The notes under the pieces are model-generated. The model was not told the origin of the DNA and did not search any database. It was given only the letters and a program-made list of their open reading frames with translations. Below, one piece after another: positions 48,368-56,570 of a stretch of 64,000 nucleotides of DNA. The stretch is from Aquamicrobium defluvii (GTDB lineage Bacteria; Pseudomonadota; Alphaproteobacteria; Rhizobiales; Rhizobiaceae): assembly GCF_004363725.1 (NCBI RefSeq), contig NZ_SNZF01000008.1:62001-126000 (forward strand), read 5' to 3'. The position numbers and the translations under genes were made by a program. Position 1 is the first letter of the stretch, and each line of letters begins with the position of its first letter.

Positions 48368-48883
48368 TCACCTTCCTGTCCACTTCTTCAGCCCGTCCTT
48401 AAGCGTATGCCCGCCCATATAGAGCGCCAGATAAGCACCGGTCAGGGTCATCAGCATGGACACGTCTACGGCTTCGATCGCCGCGCCCACGGCGGCATTC
48501 ACCAGCGGCCGAAGCACAAGCGCATAGGTCCACAGGAAAGCCAGCAGCCACATCCAAGCCGGCCGCCACGCCCATGTCCAGGTGCCGCCCTCCTTATCCA
48601 TCTCGGCAAGCATAAGCCGATTGGCTTCCCGTTGCTGCTCGACCTCGGCCAACACCAGCTCGGCCGCAACCGGCTCGGCCGCCTGGACGGCTGCGCCCAA
48701 TTCATCAGTAGGAAGGTTCGGCAGATCGGCCGGCGGCACACCGGCCTTACCGGCGATCACGTCGATGATGTCGCCGCCGATCTCGCCGGCCTTTCCGCCC
48801 ACATATTTTTCGAGCAGGCCTTTTACGATCGGCGCGCCGACCTTGCCGGCAGCCTCGATCAGAATCCCCGCAAGCAGGCTCAT
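48368..48883 (-). CDS. Phage holin, 3-TM type (GTA_holin_3TM-like)
   Basis: A 171-residue protein. A hydrophobic, Gly/Ala-rich N-terminus is followed by a charged helix (VEQQREANRLMLAEMDKE) and a C-terminal Trp-rich membrane region (TWTWAWRPAWMWLLAFLWTYALVLRPLVN...), ending GGHTLKDGLKKWTGR. This pattern matches the 3-TM holins known from alphaproteobacterial phages and gene transfer agents. Its ATG overlaps the lysin stop. It should permeabilise the inner membrane at the end of the lytic cycle. Confidence 0.75.
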   Translation of the reverse strand: MSLLAGILIEAAGKVGAPIVKGLLEKYVGGKAGEIGGDIIDVIAGKAGVPPADLPNLPTDELGAAVQAAEPVAAELVLAEVEQQREANRLMLAEMDKEGGTWTWAWRPAWMWLLAFLWTYALVLRPLVNAAVGAAIEAVDVSMLMTLTGAYLALYMGGHTLKDGLKKWTGR

Positions 48884-49755
48884 TTCTTCCTCCGAATGAC
48901 GAAGATCAGAATGCCGGCTCCGGCAACAATCCCCATGAAGATCATGAAGGCCGCGAGCTGATTGGCCTCGGACTGGCTGAGTTTCGCCGCGCCGGCGCTG
49001 CCCGTTCCGATGCCGAGCGCCACCAGCACCTTCGCCAGAATGCCCCGCTTTGACTCCTGCGCGGGCGCTGGAGCGCCGTTGGCGGTTTCAGCGGGAGATT
49101 GCGCCGCATCAGGCTTGGGCGCGTCCACGGGCTTCTGTACGGGCTCCGGTGCCGTCTGCGGCAAAGGCGGCAGCTTGGCATAGCGCTGGTAGGCAGCCGC
49201 CATCTTCTGGTCATAGCGGTGTTTGGCATAGGCCGGTCCGTTATAGACCTTGGCGAATGCCGCCCAGTCGCGCCGGGCCAAGGCGGAAGCCAACCCGGAT
49301 TTCTCGATGAAGTTGGCCATCAGGCGAACCTGCCCGTAAACGCCGTTGCGGGCATCCAGCAACAGATCCTCGGCCGAGTGATAACCGAGCCATTTCCAGT
49401 GCGCGCCCATCACCTGGCCGATGCCATACGACATGCTTTCGATAGCGGCCGTGCGGTCGATCGCGGCGGCCTGTTCGAAGATCTTCCAGCGCGCCGCCTG
49501 TGAATTCGGGTTCTTCACCGCGCCGGCCTTCGGATCGGCCAGCCCCGCCTTGCGCGCCCGCGTCCGTTTCTCGCCGGAAAGCCGCTTGTCGAAATAGTGG
49601 CCCTCCCATCGGATCAGCGGCTCGCGCCGACCGTTGATCGTGGCGAAGGGTTGCCCGCCGCTTTCCACCTCGGCCACGGCAAGCAGCTGCGCCGCGCCCC
49701 AGCCTCTGGCCTTGGCAACCCGCTCGATCTCGCGGCGAACATCATCGTCGAACAT
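48880..49755 (-). CDS. Phage endolysin (N-acetylmuramidase-like, DUF3380) with C-terminal membrane tail
   Basis: A 291-residue protein. Residues ~1-185 form an N-acetylmuramidase domain: GAAQLLAVAEVESGGQPFATI with Glu31 as candidate catalytic acid, SYGIGQVMGAHW and KVYNGPAYAKHRYD. A Pro/Ala-rich linker (about 190-235) leads to two hydrophobic segments (LVALGIGTGSAGAAK and AFMIFMGIVAGAGILIFVIRRKK), so it is probably anchored by its C-terminus. ATG at 49755 is set by a GGAGG site. It opens the lysis cassette, coupled to the holin by ATGA. Confidence 0.85.
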   Translation of the reverse strand: MFDDDVRREIERVAKARGWGAAQLLAVAEVESGGQPFATINGRREPLIRWEGHYFDKRLSGEKRTRARKAGLADPKAGAVKNPNSQAARWKIFEQAAAIDRTAAIESMSYGIGQVMGAHWKWLGYHSAEDLLLDARNGVYGQVRLMANFIEKSGLASALARRDWAAFAKVYNGPAYAKHRYDQKMAAAYQRYAKLPPLPQTAPEPVQKPVDAPKPDAAQSPAETANGAPAPAQESKRGILAKVLVALGIGTGSAGAAKLSQSEANQLAAFMIFMGIVAGAGILIFVIRRKK

Positions 49756-49825
49756 TCCGGCCTCCGCAGCTGCCGGCCGGAAAGGCAATGGCCGGTGCTA
49801 CGGTTTTAAGGCCGGGTGGATGGCG

Positions 49826-50893
49826 TCAACTGCCGGAAAAAAGAAAGGGCGACTGCATGAAGCCACGGTCTATCAAATCGTTCGGACCTGCGTACGAAAA
49901 CGATTGGGGTGAGATGAATGAAACTTCATCCGATGTATCGAGCACCTGCGCAATGGCGTTATAAGCTTGGGCATTGTTGAAATACTGTTGATCAGCGATG
50001 GCCTTTCTCGCCATGGATGCTGCATCGTTAAAAAATTTAAAATGCAGTAAAGCGCCAAAAATCGGTGCAAAGTTATGCCGATACGGAAGCGGCTGATGAA
50101 TGCTTACTCCGAGGCTATATCCCTGCCGCCAGTAAATGAGTGGATACTTCATCAACTCAAGACCGGCATCAAAGACGCGTTCGCGCATCCCGCCTGCAAG
50201 CGACAGAGCACGTCGCTCTTTGGTAAGACGATAACCGCCCCCATCGATCGAAGATGCGACCTGCCAGGGCATGATGTCATCCAGACCTTCGAAAGTTGCT
50301 GCAGCGATAGTTCCCGGCGGATAGGCGTCGAGCATCGGCGCCGGACAACGCTCGATACCCCTTCGTTCGAGCGCCTCAATCAGATCAGGCAGGGTCCGAT
50401 GGTCGCAATCCTCGTAGACCAGGTACTCATCTGAATCCACGTTGAGATACCAGCGGTCCGGACCATAGATGGCAAACAGAAGCTCACGCCAGATCCTGCC
50501 CCGGCGCGCGTCGCGATAGCGGACAGTAGACCCGAACACATCAACATCCGGCTCAGCGAGAAGCGCCTCGCGTGTGCCGTCAGCAGACGCATCGTCGACA
50601 CAGATAAACCGCGTGACGCCTAGCGCCCGATAATGCGCCAGAAACGAGCGAACAAACCTGCGATCATTGTGCGTTAGGAAAATCAACGGCAAGTCATTGC
50701 CCGTCAAGGGACGCACAGGTCCGCCGCCGAGAAGGTAGATCCTGACGTAGCCCAACTCCTTGTCTTCCCGGCGACGACGTGACAATACCCTGCGTGCATC
50801 CCAGTCGCACCGCAGCATCTCCAGTGTCGTCAACCGAGATAAGTCGGATTGCTGGAGTGGATCAGGATAATTGATTGACTTTATATCCCCCAT
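49826..50893 (-). CDS. Glycosyltransferase family 2-like protein (phage cargo)
   Basis: A 355-residue protein with a GT2-type core: LPLIFLTHNDRRFVRSFLAHYRALGVTRFICVDDASADGTRE and the metal motif YLNVDSDEYLVY (DxD). It is of the Glyco_tranf_2_4 sort, without a TM helix. GC content is lower (about 47% in sampled lines) than in neighbouring phage genes. It lies between the fibre-associated gene and the lysis genes and is divergent from the FkbM gene, so it looks like a moron that alters host surface polysaccharide. The link to polysaccharide is inference. Confidence 0.8.
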   Translation of the reverse strand: MGDIKSINYPDPLQQSDLSRLTTLEMLRCDWDARRVLSRRRREDKELGYVRIYLLGGGPVRPLTGNDLPLIFLTHNDRRFVRSFLAHYRALGVTRFICVDDASADGTREALLAEPDVDVFGSTVRYRDARRGRIWRELLFAIYGPDRWYLNVDSDEYLVYEDCDHRTLPDLIEALERRGIERCPAPMLDAYPPGTIAAATFEGLDDIMPWQVASSIDGGGYRLTKERRALSLAGGMRERVFDAGLELMKYPLIYWRQGYSLGVSIHQPLPYRHNFAPIFGALLHFKFFNDAASMARKAIADQQYFNNAQAYNAIAQVLDTSDEVSFISPQSFSYAGPNDLIDRGFMQSPFLFSGS

Positions 50894-50946
50894 GAGGCGC
50901 GTCTATCCTCGCAAGGCGCGCAGGTCAACCGTGAAGCAGCTAGCAA

Positions 50947-51597
50947 ATGCCCCTTAAACACGATCTAAAATATCACCTGTACAGCCGTTGGTTTGGCAAG
51001 CCAACCTGGAATGCCGCCTACATTTTTGAGAGATGTGTCAAAACGTTGAAGCCCGGTGATACTGTGATTGATGCCGGCGCAAACCTCGGCGAGGTCACGG
51101 AGGCAATGGCGGCAACGGGTGCCACGGTCCATGCATTCGAGCCAGATCCCTACGCTTTCGATCATCTCCAAAAGCGGGTGGGCCACCTGCGAAATGTACA
51201 CCTCTATCAAAAGGCGCTCTCTGATAAGACCGGATTGGTACGGTTATACCGGGCAAAATCTTTCTCGGAAGACCCCGACCTTTGGTCTCAATCCTCTTCC
51301 TTGTTCGCCGACAAGTCCAACGTTACGACCGATGGCGCGATCGATGTCGAGCAGATTAGCATCCTAGAATTTGTCCGGAGCATAGATCAACCGATCCGGA
51401 TCATGAAGATCGACGTTGAGGGGGCGGAGGTACCGATACTCGAAGCCATCATGTCAAGCGGCCTCATGGATCGCATCGACAGGATATTCGCTGAGACGCA
51501 TGAAAAGAAGATTCCCCAACTGGCCGAGCGGACCCGGCAGATCAGAAATGCATCGAAAGCTCGTTGGCCCGGCCGCATCAACCTCGATTGGCACTAG
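50947..51597 (+). CDS. FkbM family methyltransferase (phage cargo)
   Basis: A 216-residue Rossmann methyltransferase. SAM motif VIDAGANLGEVTEAMAATGA is at about residues 39-58, HAFEPDPYAFDHL follows, and MKIDVEGAEVPILE is the FkbM signature. It is the only plus-strand gene of the prophage block and is AT-rich (about 47% GC in a sampled line). FkbM enzymes O-methylate sugars or small molecules. With the divergent glycosyltransferase it forms a lysogenic-conversion-like pair. Promoters should lie in the 53-nt gap between them, but none stands out. Confidence 0.85.
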   Translation: MPLKHDLKYHLYSRWFGKPTWNAAYIFERCVKTLKPGDTVIDAGANLGEVTEAMAATGATVHAFEPDPYAFDHLQKRVGHLRNVHLYQKALSDKTGLVRLYRAKSFSEDPDLWSQSSSLFADKSNVTTDGAIDVEQISILEFVRSIDQPIRIMKIDVEGAEVPILEAIMSSGLMDRIDRIFAETHEKKIPQLAERTRQIRNASKARWPGRINLDWH

Positions 51598-51598
51598 T

Positions 51599-52003
51599 CT
51601 AACGCGCCGCGGCCGCCGTGTAGAAATCGTCCACCTGTTGTTCTGTAAATCCGAGCGCTGCGAAACCAGCCTGCATCATCGGGTCATCACGAACAAAGGT
51701 GCCGCTGTTGGCGTAGGCGATCTGCGTAGCCCGATCCTGTGTGGCAATCCAGGCATCAACGCTGTCGAGGAGACCGGCCTCGAGAAGCTGTAGCTTGAAC
51801 TGGCGAGACGATACGCGGTCAGGAGCCGGCGGCGGCGGCGGCGCGACATAGACCCACTCGCTATTCTGCCATTCGAAATCGGCGCCGGGCTTGATCGGCA
51901 CCTGCACAGTGCCGGCGGGATAGGTTGACAGCAGCGCTTCGGGCTCACCGCCTACGGCCTGCCAATATCCCAATTCGGGATGGTAAAATCCAGTTTCGGT
52001 CAT
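51599..52003 (-). CDS. Tail-fibre-associated phage protein (assembly/XkdW-like)
   Basis: A 134-residue protein with an N-terminal beta part (GFYHPELGYWQAVGGEP...), a Pro-rich hinge APPPPPAPDR and a C-terminal helical domain (SRQFKLQLLEAGLLDSVDAWIATQDRATQIAYANSGTFVRDDPM...). That layout is common in small proteins encoded next to tail fibres that act as assembly chaperones or caps. It starts 4 nt after the fibre gene. The role is inferred from position and domain pattern. Confidence 0.6.
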   Translation of the reverse strand: MTETGFYHPELGYWQAVGGEPEALLSTYPAGTVQVPIKPGADFEWQNSEWVYVAPPPPPAPDRVSSRQFKLQLLEAGLLDSVDAWIATQDRATQIAYANSGTFVRDDPMMQAGFAALGFTEQQVDDFYTAAAAR

Positions 52004-52007
52004 GATG

Positions 52008-53804
52008 TCAGTCCACCGTTTCGAGCCACATCAGAGTTCCGGATGTAGGATTCGCGCGATAGCGCCAGCCCGGCGGCACGAACACCGCTTGAGAATAGGA
52101 TTGAGAACCACGCGTCACTTCATACCAGGTGGTGCCATCTGCGGAGATTTCGGCGGAATTGCCGTTGTTGGAGCTGCCTGCATAGACGATGAGCCATCGT
52201 CCTGTGGTGTTCTGGTAGACTGTGTTGCGGACGCGCGATCCCGAAACATCGGTGAACTTCGTGCCGATAGACGACATCTCGATCCACCCGCGCGCCCCGG
52301 TACCATCCGTGCCATAGGCTTTGTTTATGCCCGGCGAAGCGGTGTCGCCCACCAGTGACAACGTTCGGTTGGCCGACAGATTGCCACCGCCCTGAAGACT
52401 ATGCTGGGTGGCAACCGTGCGCGCCGTCGGCACATAGCTGCCGGCCGCCTGATAGATCGTGTCGAAATAGGCCTTCAGCGCGGCCTTGATGTTACCCCAC
52501 GTGGTCCAGAACAGGGACGACCCGCCGGAAAGGACACCTGCGAAGCGGTCGCCATCGGCCGGCGCCGGAACCTGGCTCACGCCGGCGATCGCGCCGCCGA
52601 CAACGGTGGTATCCGCCCGCGCGAGCTTCGTTCGCTCGGCTGCCGTCATGATCTTTGTGTCGGTGCCTTCCGCCATGTTGTTCATGGAAAAGGCATCGTT
52701 CTGCACGCCGTTGGGATCGTACATGGCGGGCTGCATGCCGCCGCCAGCCGCCTCCTCTGCTTTTTTCGACCAATGGAAGGCGGAATACTTGCCCGGCTCC
52801 ACTGGCGAATTTTCGGGTGCGTTGGCCCATTCATCGGCCTTGCTGGCGCTCGAGGCAGCCGCTCCCGCGCTGGCCGAGGCTGCGCCTGCGCTGGCGGCCG
52901 CGGCATCCTTGTCGTCGGCAACTGCCGCACGGTCGATCGCAACGGCCGCACGATCATCGGCCGCATCTCCGGCGCTGTTCGCAGCGCTGTTCGCGGATCC
53001 TGCCGCGGCACCGGCGCTTGCAGCCGCGGCATCCTTGTCGTCGGAAACGGCGGCGCGGTCGATCGCAACGGCGGCACGGTCATCAGCTGCAGCATCCGCG
53101 CTATTCGCCGCGCTGTTCGCGGCCGCGACGGCGAGCGCACGATCGCTGGCGGCATCGTCCGCGCTGCCTGCCGCGCTGATCGCGGCCCCGGCCGCGGCGT
53201 CTGCACTGCCGGCGGCGGCTCCTGCGCTGTCCGCCGCATTGCCGGCCGAAATGGCCGCTGCCGCCGCGCTGGCGGCTGCGCTGTCGGCGGATTCATGGAT
53301 GGCATCGACAGAACCGCCATCGACCATCTGGCCATCGCGCCAGACGGAAAGATGCCCATTCGCCAGCGGCTGCACCCAGACCTCATCCTGATCCGGATCG
53401 ACCTTCAGCGCGCGGCCGATATCGCGCCGCATCTCGGAAAGCGCGCTCGCCTGCTTGGAAAGCTCCTTTTCCAGCTCATCCGAAACCAGCGTGCCCGCCC
53501 TGGTCACCGCCACGCTGCGGTTAGAGATGCGTTTCGCGGCGTGATACCAGCGCGATGTCGCGGGCACCGCCGCGGCAAACGTTACGCTGAAGGTGTCGTA
53601 CCCCTCGCCGGCTGTCTTCGTGACCGTGCAGCCATCGGTGACATCGGCGAAACTTTCTTCGTCCTCCACCTGCAGGTAGACCCGCACATCCTCGACGTCG
53701 AAGATGCGATATTGCGAAGGGCCGTAAGGGCCGGCAGTGCCGTTGCCGACCTGAATCGTGGATTCGCGCGTCTGGCGCGGCAGGGGATAGGGTGTGTTCG
53801 CCAT
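52008..53804 (-). CDS. T7-like tail fibre protein
   Basis: A 598-residue fibre. The N-terminus (residues 1-140, with YRIFDVEDVRVYLQVEDE) matches the capsid-proximal domain of T7 gp17-type fibres. Next comes a helical Ala/Ser/Asp region (about 175-330) with a 42-residue repeat, then a linker and a C-terminal tip (about 350-598) with NLSANRTLSLVGD, as in many host-binding tips. It lacks a peptidase chaperone domain. The start at 53804 (ATG) is chosen; TTG at 53828 is an alternative. It should bind the cell surface. Confidence 0.8.
   Translation of the reverse strand: MANTPYPLPRQTRESTIQVGNGTAGPYGPSQYRIFDVEDVRVYLQVEDEESFADVTDGCTVTKTAGEGYDTFSVTFAAAVPATSRWYHAAKRISNRSVAVTRAGTLVSDELEKELSKQASALSEMRRDIGRALKVDPDQDEVWVQPLANGHLSVWRDGQMVDGGSVDAIHESADSAAASAAAAAISAGNAADSAGAAAGSADAAAGAAISAAGSADDAASDRALAVAAANSAANSADAAADDRAAVAIDRAAVSDDKDAAAASAGAAAGSANSAANSAGDAADDRAAVAIDRAAVADDKDAAAASAGAASASAGAAASSASKADEWANAPENSPVEPGKYSAFHWSKKAEEAAGGGMQPAMYDPNGVQNDAFSMNNMAEGTDTKIMTAAERTKLARADTTVVGGAIAGVSQVPAPADGDRFAGVLSGGSSLFWTTWGNIKAALKAYFDTIYQAAGSYVPTARTVATQHSLQGGGNLSANRTLSLVGDTASPGINKAYGTDGTGARGWIEMSSIGTKFTDVSGSRVRNTVYQNTTGRWLIVYAGSSNNGNSAEISADGTTWYEVTRGSQSYSQAVFVPPGWRYRANPTSGTLMWLETVD
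52897..53130 (-). repeat. 126-bp tandem repeat inside the tail-fibre gene
   Basis: Two adjacent units of 126 nt (42 codons) encode near-identical segments with the pattern AADDRAAVAIDRAAV(S/A)DDKD. Unit 1 begins at 52897 and unit 2 at 53023 on the plus strand. In-frame expansion or loss would change fibre length by 42 residues. Confidence 0.85.
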
Positions 53805-53849
53805 GCCGGCAGCATGACTCGCCGGCAATCACGTCAATTGCGTACAGGG

Positions 53850-56384
53850 TCAGCGCATGGGCGTGAACTGGCCCGGCGCAACCATGAACGGTGTGCCTGC
53901 CTTCTTCGCCCGGCTCGCCTGCGCCTTGAAGCTCTTGTCCGCGTCCGGATCCAGCATCCATTGCAGATTGTCGAGCACAAGGCGGTTGTAGGCGCCGCGC
54001 GTGGCCCAGTGCGAGGCGACGAACGGCGTGTAGCGCTGCAGGTAGCGCCGCGCCTGCCGGCCGGGGTTCACCTTCTCGCCACCGATCCATTGTTGCGCGT
54101 TGCCGATCGTGAGGCCCAGCGTGTCGCCCATGAATGCAACGCCGGGACCCATCAGGCTTTCCTGCAGCGACTGGCCGAAGCGGTTCTCGTTGGCGGAAAC
54201 GAAATCGCCGAACAGGCCGAAGCCGCCGCCCTGGAACGTCGCCTTCAGCCAGAAACCGGGGTTCTCGGCCGGGTCCATATTTTCCGGCTTCTTGCCGTCG
54301 AGCAGATGCTTGATCTGCAGATAGGCGGCACCGCCGAGTGTGAGCATGATCGCCATGGGCGCGAAATAGGCCATGCCCGACCGGAAGCCCTTGCCGCCGC
54401 CGCGCGCGGCGGCCATCTCGAAAACCGCCTCGAGCTGCATGGTGGTGAAGGAAAGCCCGAAACTCTTGTATTGCAGGAGGAAGTCCAGCAGCTCGCCGCC
54501 CACGGTTCCCCGCCGCTCGATGCCGGTGAGCAGGGAGCGCGCGTTCGGAGAGCCGCTGGGAACCGACCGCTCCGACCAACTGGTGATGATCTCCGAAAGC
54601 TTCTCAGCCGCCTCCCTGTGCGCCAGGGCTTTCGTCTCGGCCGCGATCTCGCCGGGTGTCGCGCGCGCCGTATCGATATAGTTGACGGCGCCGCCATTCG
54701 TCTCGATCTGGCGCTGTGTCACGAAGCCGTTCGGGTCCTTGGCTTTGCGCCAGATATCCCAATGCTGCGGAGTCACGCCGAAGCCCTCGAGGGCGGTCCG
54801 GAAGCGCGGATCGAGCTTCTGGAAGGTCTTCTCCGCATTGTCGCCGATGGTCTTTTGCCAGGCGCGCGCCTCGACCAGCTTGCGCCCGGTGGTCAGCGGT
54901 TTCAGTCCGGACCAGGTGACGCCGCGATCGGCGATCCACTGCGACCATTCCGAGCCAACGGCCGGGCCGACGAAGCGCAGCTCATCCGCCATCACATGCA
55001 TGTATTCGTCCCAGATGATGCCGGAAGATATGATGTCTTCCCGCTTCGCCTTCGACAGCATCGAGACCATATCCCGGACGGTCGAGGTCACCGGCAGCCC
55101 GGCCAGCTTGCGCGAGGCCGAGGCGATGAACGGATCCGTGGCACCGGCAAGCAATGCGGTGGCGCCGAGCTGGGTGCCGGTCAGCACGTTCTTGATGTTC
55201 GACGTGAAGGCGGCCGCGCCGCTGGCAACCTCTGGGCGGCCGCGCAGGGCCTGCCACAGGCTTTCGATCCGCCATTCCGCAATGTTCGCCTGGCTGTTCT
55301 TGAAGACCTTCGCTTCCTTCGCCAGCGTGCCCTTGCCGGCTTCCAGCTTGCCGATCTCGTGGGCGACCACCTGTTTCATGTACTCGACCATGGAAGAAGG
55401 GTTTGGCCCAAGCACTTCCATTGCGGCGATATCGCGCGCCATGCCGTTGACGTGGCCGAAGATCGCCTGCACCACGTCGCCCTTGCCGAAGCGGGCGTTG
55501 TAATCCATCCAGCTCTGCGAATCGCGGAAGATCAGGAAGCGCTCTTCCTGCCGCTGGGAGGCGATAGCGCCCTGCCCTCGCCGCGCGGCCTGCGGCACCA
55601 TGTTGGCGCGATTGTTCGAGACGATGGAATCGTAGACGTGATCGAGCGCCTGATCGAGGCGCGCGGCGGTCAGGGGCTGGCCGGTCAGCGGGTCCGTCAT
55701 CCGCGCCGGGTCGAGCAAGGGCCTGATGCCCGCCTTCCAGTCCGCCCGGCCGGCTGCCTTCACCTTCAGGCGGTCATGCGAATGCGGCAGGCCGAAATTG
55801 TCGATCTTTCCGATCGCGCCGCCGGAGGCGTTGAAGCGCTGGCGAAGATCCTCGTAGACATTCGAGATGGCACGCGCGAGCTGCTTGGCCGTGGCGTCGC
55901 CGCTCGCCTCGCCATGCAGTTCCTTCACCACATCGCTCTGCAACCCGCGATTTGGCCGCTTGCCAAGCAGGCCTTGGCGCTGAAAGGAGAACATCACCTG
56001 GTCGAGATTCTTATGTGCGCCGGCGATGATGGCTTCCGTGCGCCCGCGCACGCTCGATGCGCCGCGAAAACCGTAGTGCGACAGCAGCGCCACGGCCGCG
56101 TCATAGACGTTGGCGTTGCCTTCACGGTCGCGATAGTCCTGCAGGAAGGATTTCACCGAAAGCCGCCGCGCTTCGGTCAAGTTGGCGCGCCGGCGCTTCT
56201 CGGCCGCCTCGGCCTTCAGGGCAGCTTCCATGTCCTTTCGCGCCCTGGCCTTCGCCAGATCGTCACCCATGGCAAGACGGTTCTGCGCGAAGCGTTGGTC
56301 GAACTCATCAGCCAGAAACGCCGCCTCTTCCTTCGTGATGGCGTTCTGCTCGACGGCCGAGATCAGGCAATCTTTCAGGCCCAT
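53850..56384 (-). CDS. Large phage internal virion/ejection protein candidate
   Basis: An 844-residue protein of mixed helical composition. N-terminal residues 1-80 are charged and helical (AFLADEFDQRFAQNRLAMGDDLAKARARK). A central hydrophobic part (KNVLTGTQLGATALLAGATDPF) and two weak membrane-like stretches (AYFAPMAIMLTLGGAAYLQI) are seen. There is no recognised enzyme motif. Its size and position just before the fibre gene correspond to T7 gene 16 or the like, whose product enters the cell envelope on infection; so an ejection role is likely. It begins within the last codons of the zinc-ribbon gene. Confidence 0.6.
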   Translation of the reverse strand: MGLKDCLISAVEQNAITKEEAAFLADEFDQRFAQNRLAMGDDLAKARARKDMEAALKAEAAEKRRRANLTEARRLSVKSFLQDYRDREGNANVYDAAVALLSHYGFRGASSVRGRTEAIIAGAHKNLDQVMFSFQRQGLLGKRPNRGLQSDVVKELHGEASGDATAKQLARAISNVYEDLRQRFNASGGAIGKIDNFGLPHSHDRLKVKAAGRADWKAGIRPLLDPARMTDPLTGQPLTAARLDQALDHVYDSIVSNNRANMVPQAARRGQGAIASQRQEERFLIFRDSQSWMDYNARFGKGDVVQAIFGHVNGMARDIAAMEVLGPNPSSMVEYMKQVVAHEIGKLEAGKGTLAKEAKVFKNSQANIAEWRIESLWQALRGRPEVASGAAAFTSNIKNVLTGTQLGATALLAGATDPFIASASRKLAGLPVTSTVRDMVSMLSKAKREDIISSGIIWDEYMHVMADELRFVGPAVGSEWSQWIADRGVTWSGLKPLTTGRKLVEARAWQKTIGDNAEKTFQKLDPRFRTALEGFGVTPQHWDIWRKAKDPNGFVTQRQIETNGGAVNYIDTARATPGEIAAETKALAHREAAEKLSEIITSWSERSVPSGSPNARSLLTGIERRGTVGGELLDFLLQYKSFGLSFTTMQLEAVFEMAAARGGGKGFRSGMAYFAPMAIMLTLGGAAYLQIKHLLDGKKPENMDPAENPGFWLKATFQGGGFGLFGDFVSANENRFGQSLQESLMGPGVAFMGDTLGLTIGNAQQWIGGEKVNPGRQARRYLQRYTPFVASHWATRGAYNRLVLDNLQWMLDPDADKSFKAQASRAKKAGTPFMVAPGQFTPMR

Positions 56385-56566
56385 TCTGGCACCACCACTT
56401 CACCAGCAGCGTCAAACCATGTTTCAGTACCAAAATCGCCATCATCGCAAACGTCACATTTGCTGCTTTCGATCCCAGCGACATTCGAGGGCACATCAGG
56501 ATCTATCGTTCGCTCATATTGCATTTCGCGTTTGCAGTGCCGGCACCTAAGAAGAATCGCGTCCAT
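56375..56566 (-). CDS. Small zinc-ribbon protein
   Basis: A 63-residue protein with two CxxC knuckles: LRCRHC near residues 7-11 and SSKCDVC near 35-40, then an acidic, Trp-containing end. It fits a zinc ribbon, like small Com-type or transcription-related phage proteins. It lies 4 nt after the stop of the preceding internal-protein gene and overlaps the start of the next by 10 nt, fully within the coupled series. No known phage counterpart is recalled. Confidence 0.7.
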   Translation of the reverse strand: MDAILLRCRHCKREMQYERTIDPDVPSNVAGIESSKCDVCDDGDFGTETWFDAAGEVVVPEWA

Positions 56567-56570
56567 TGCC

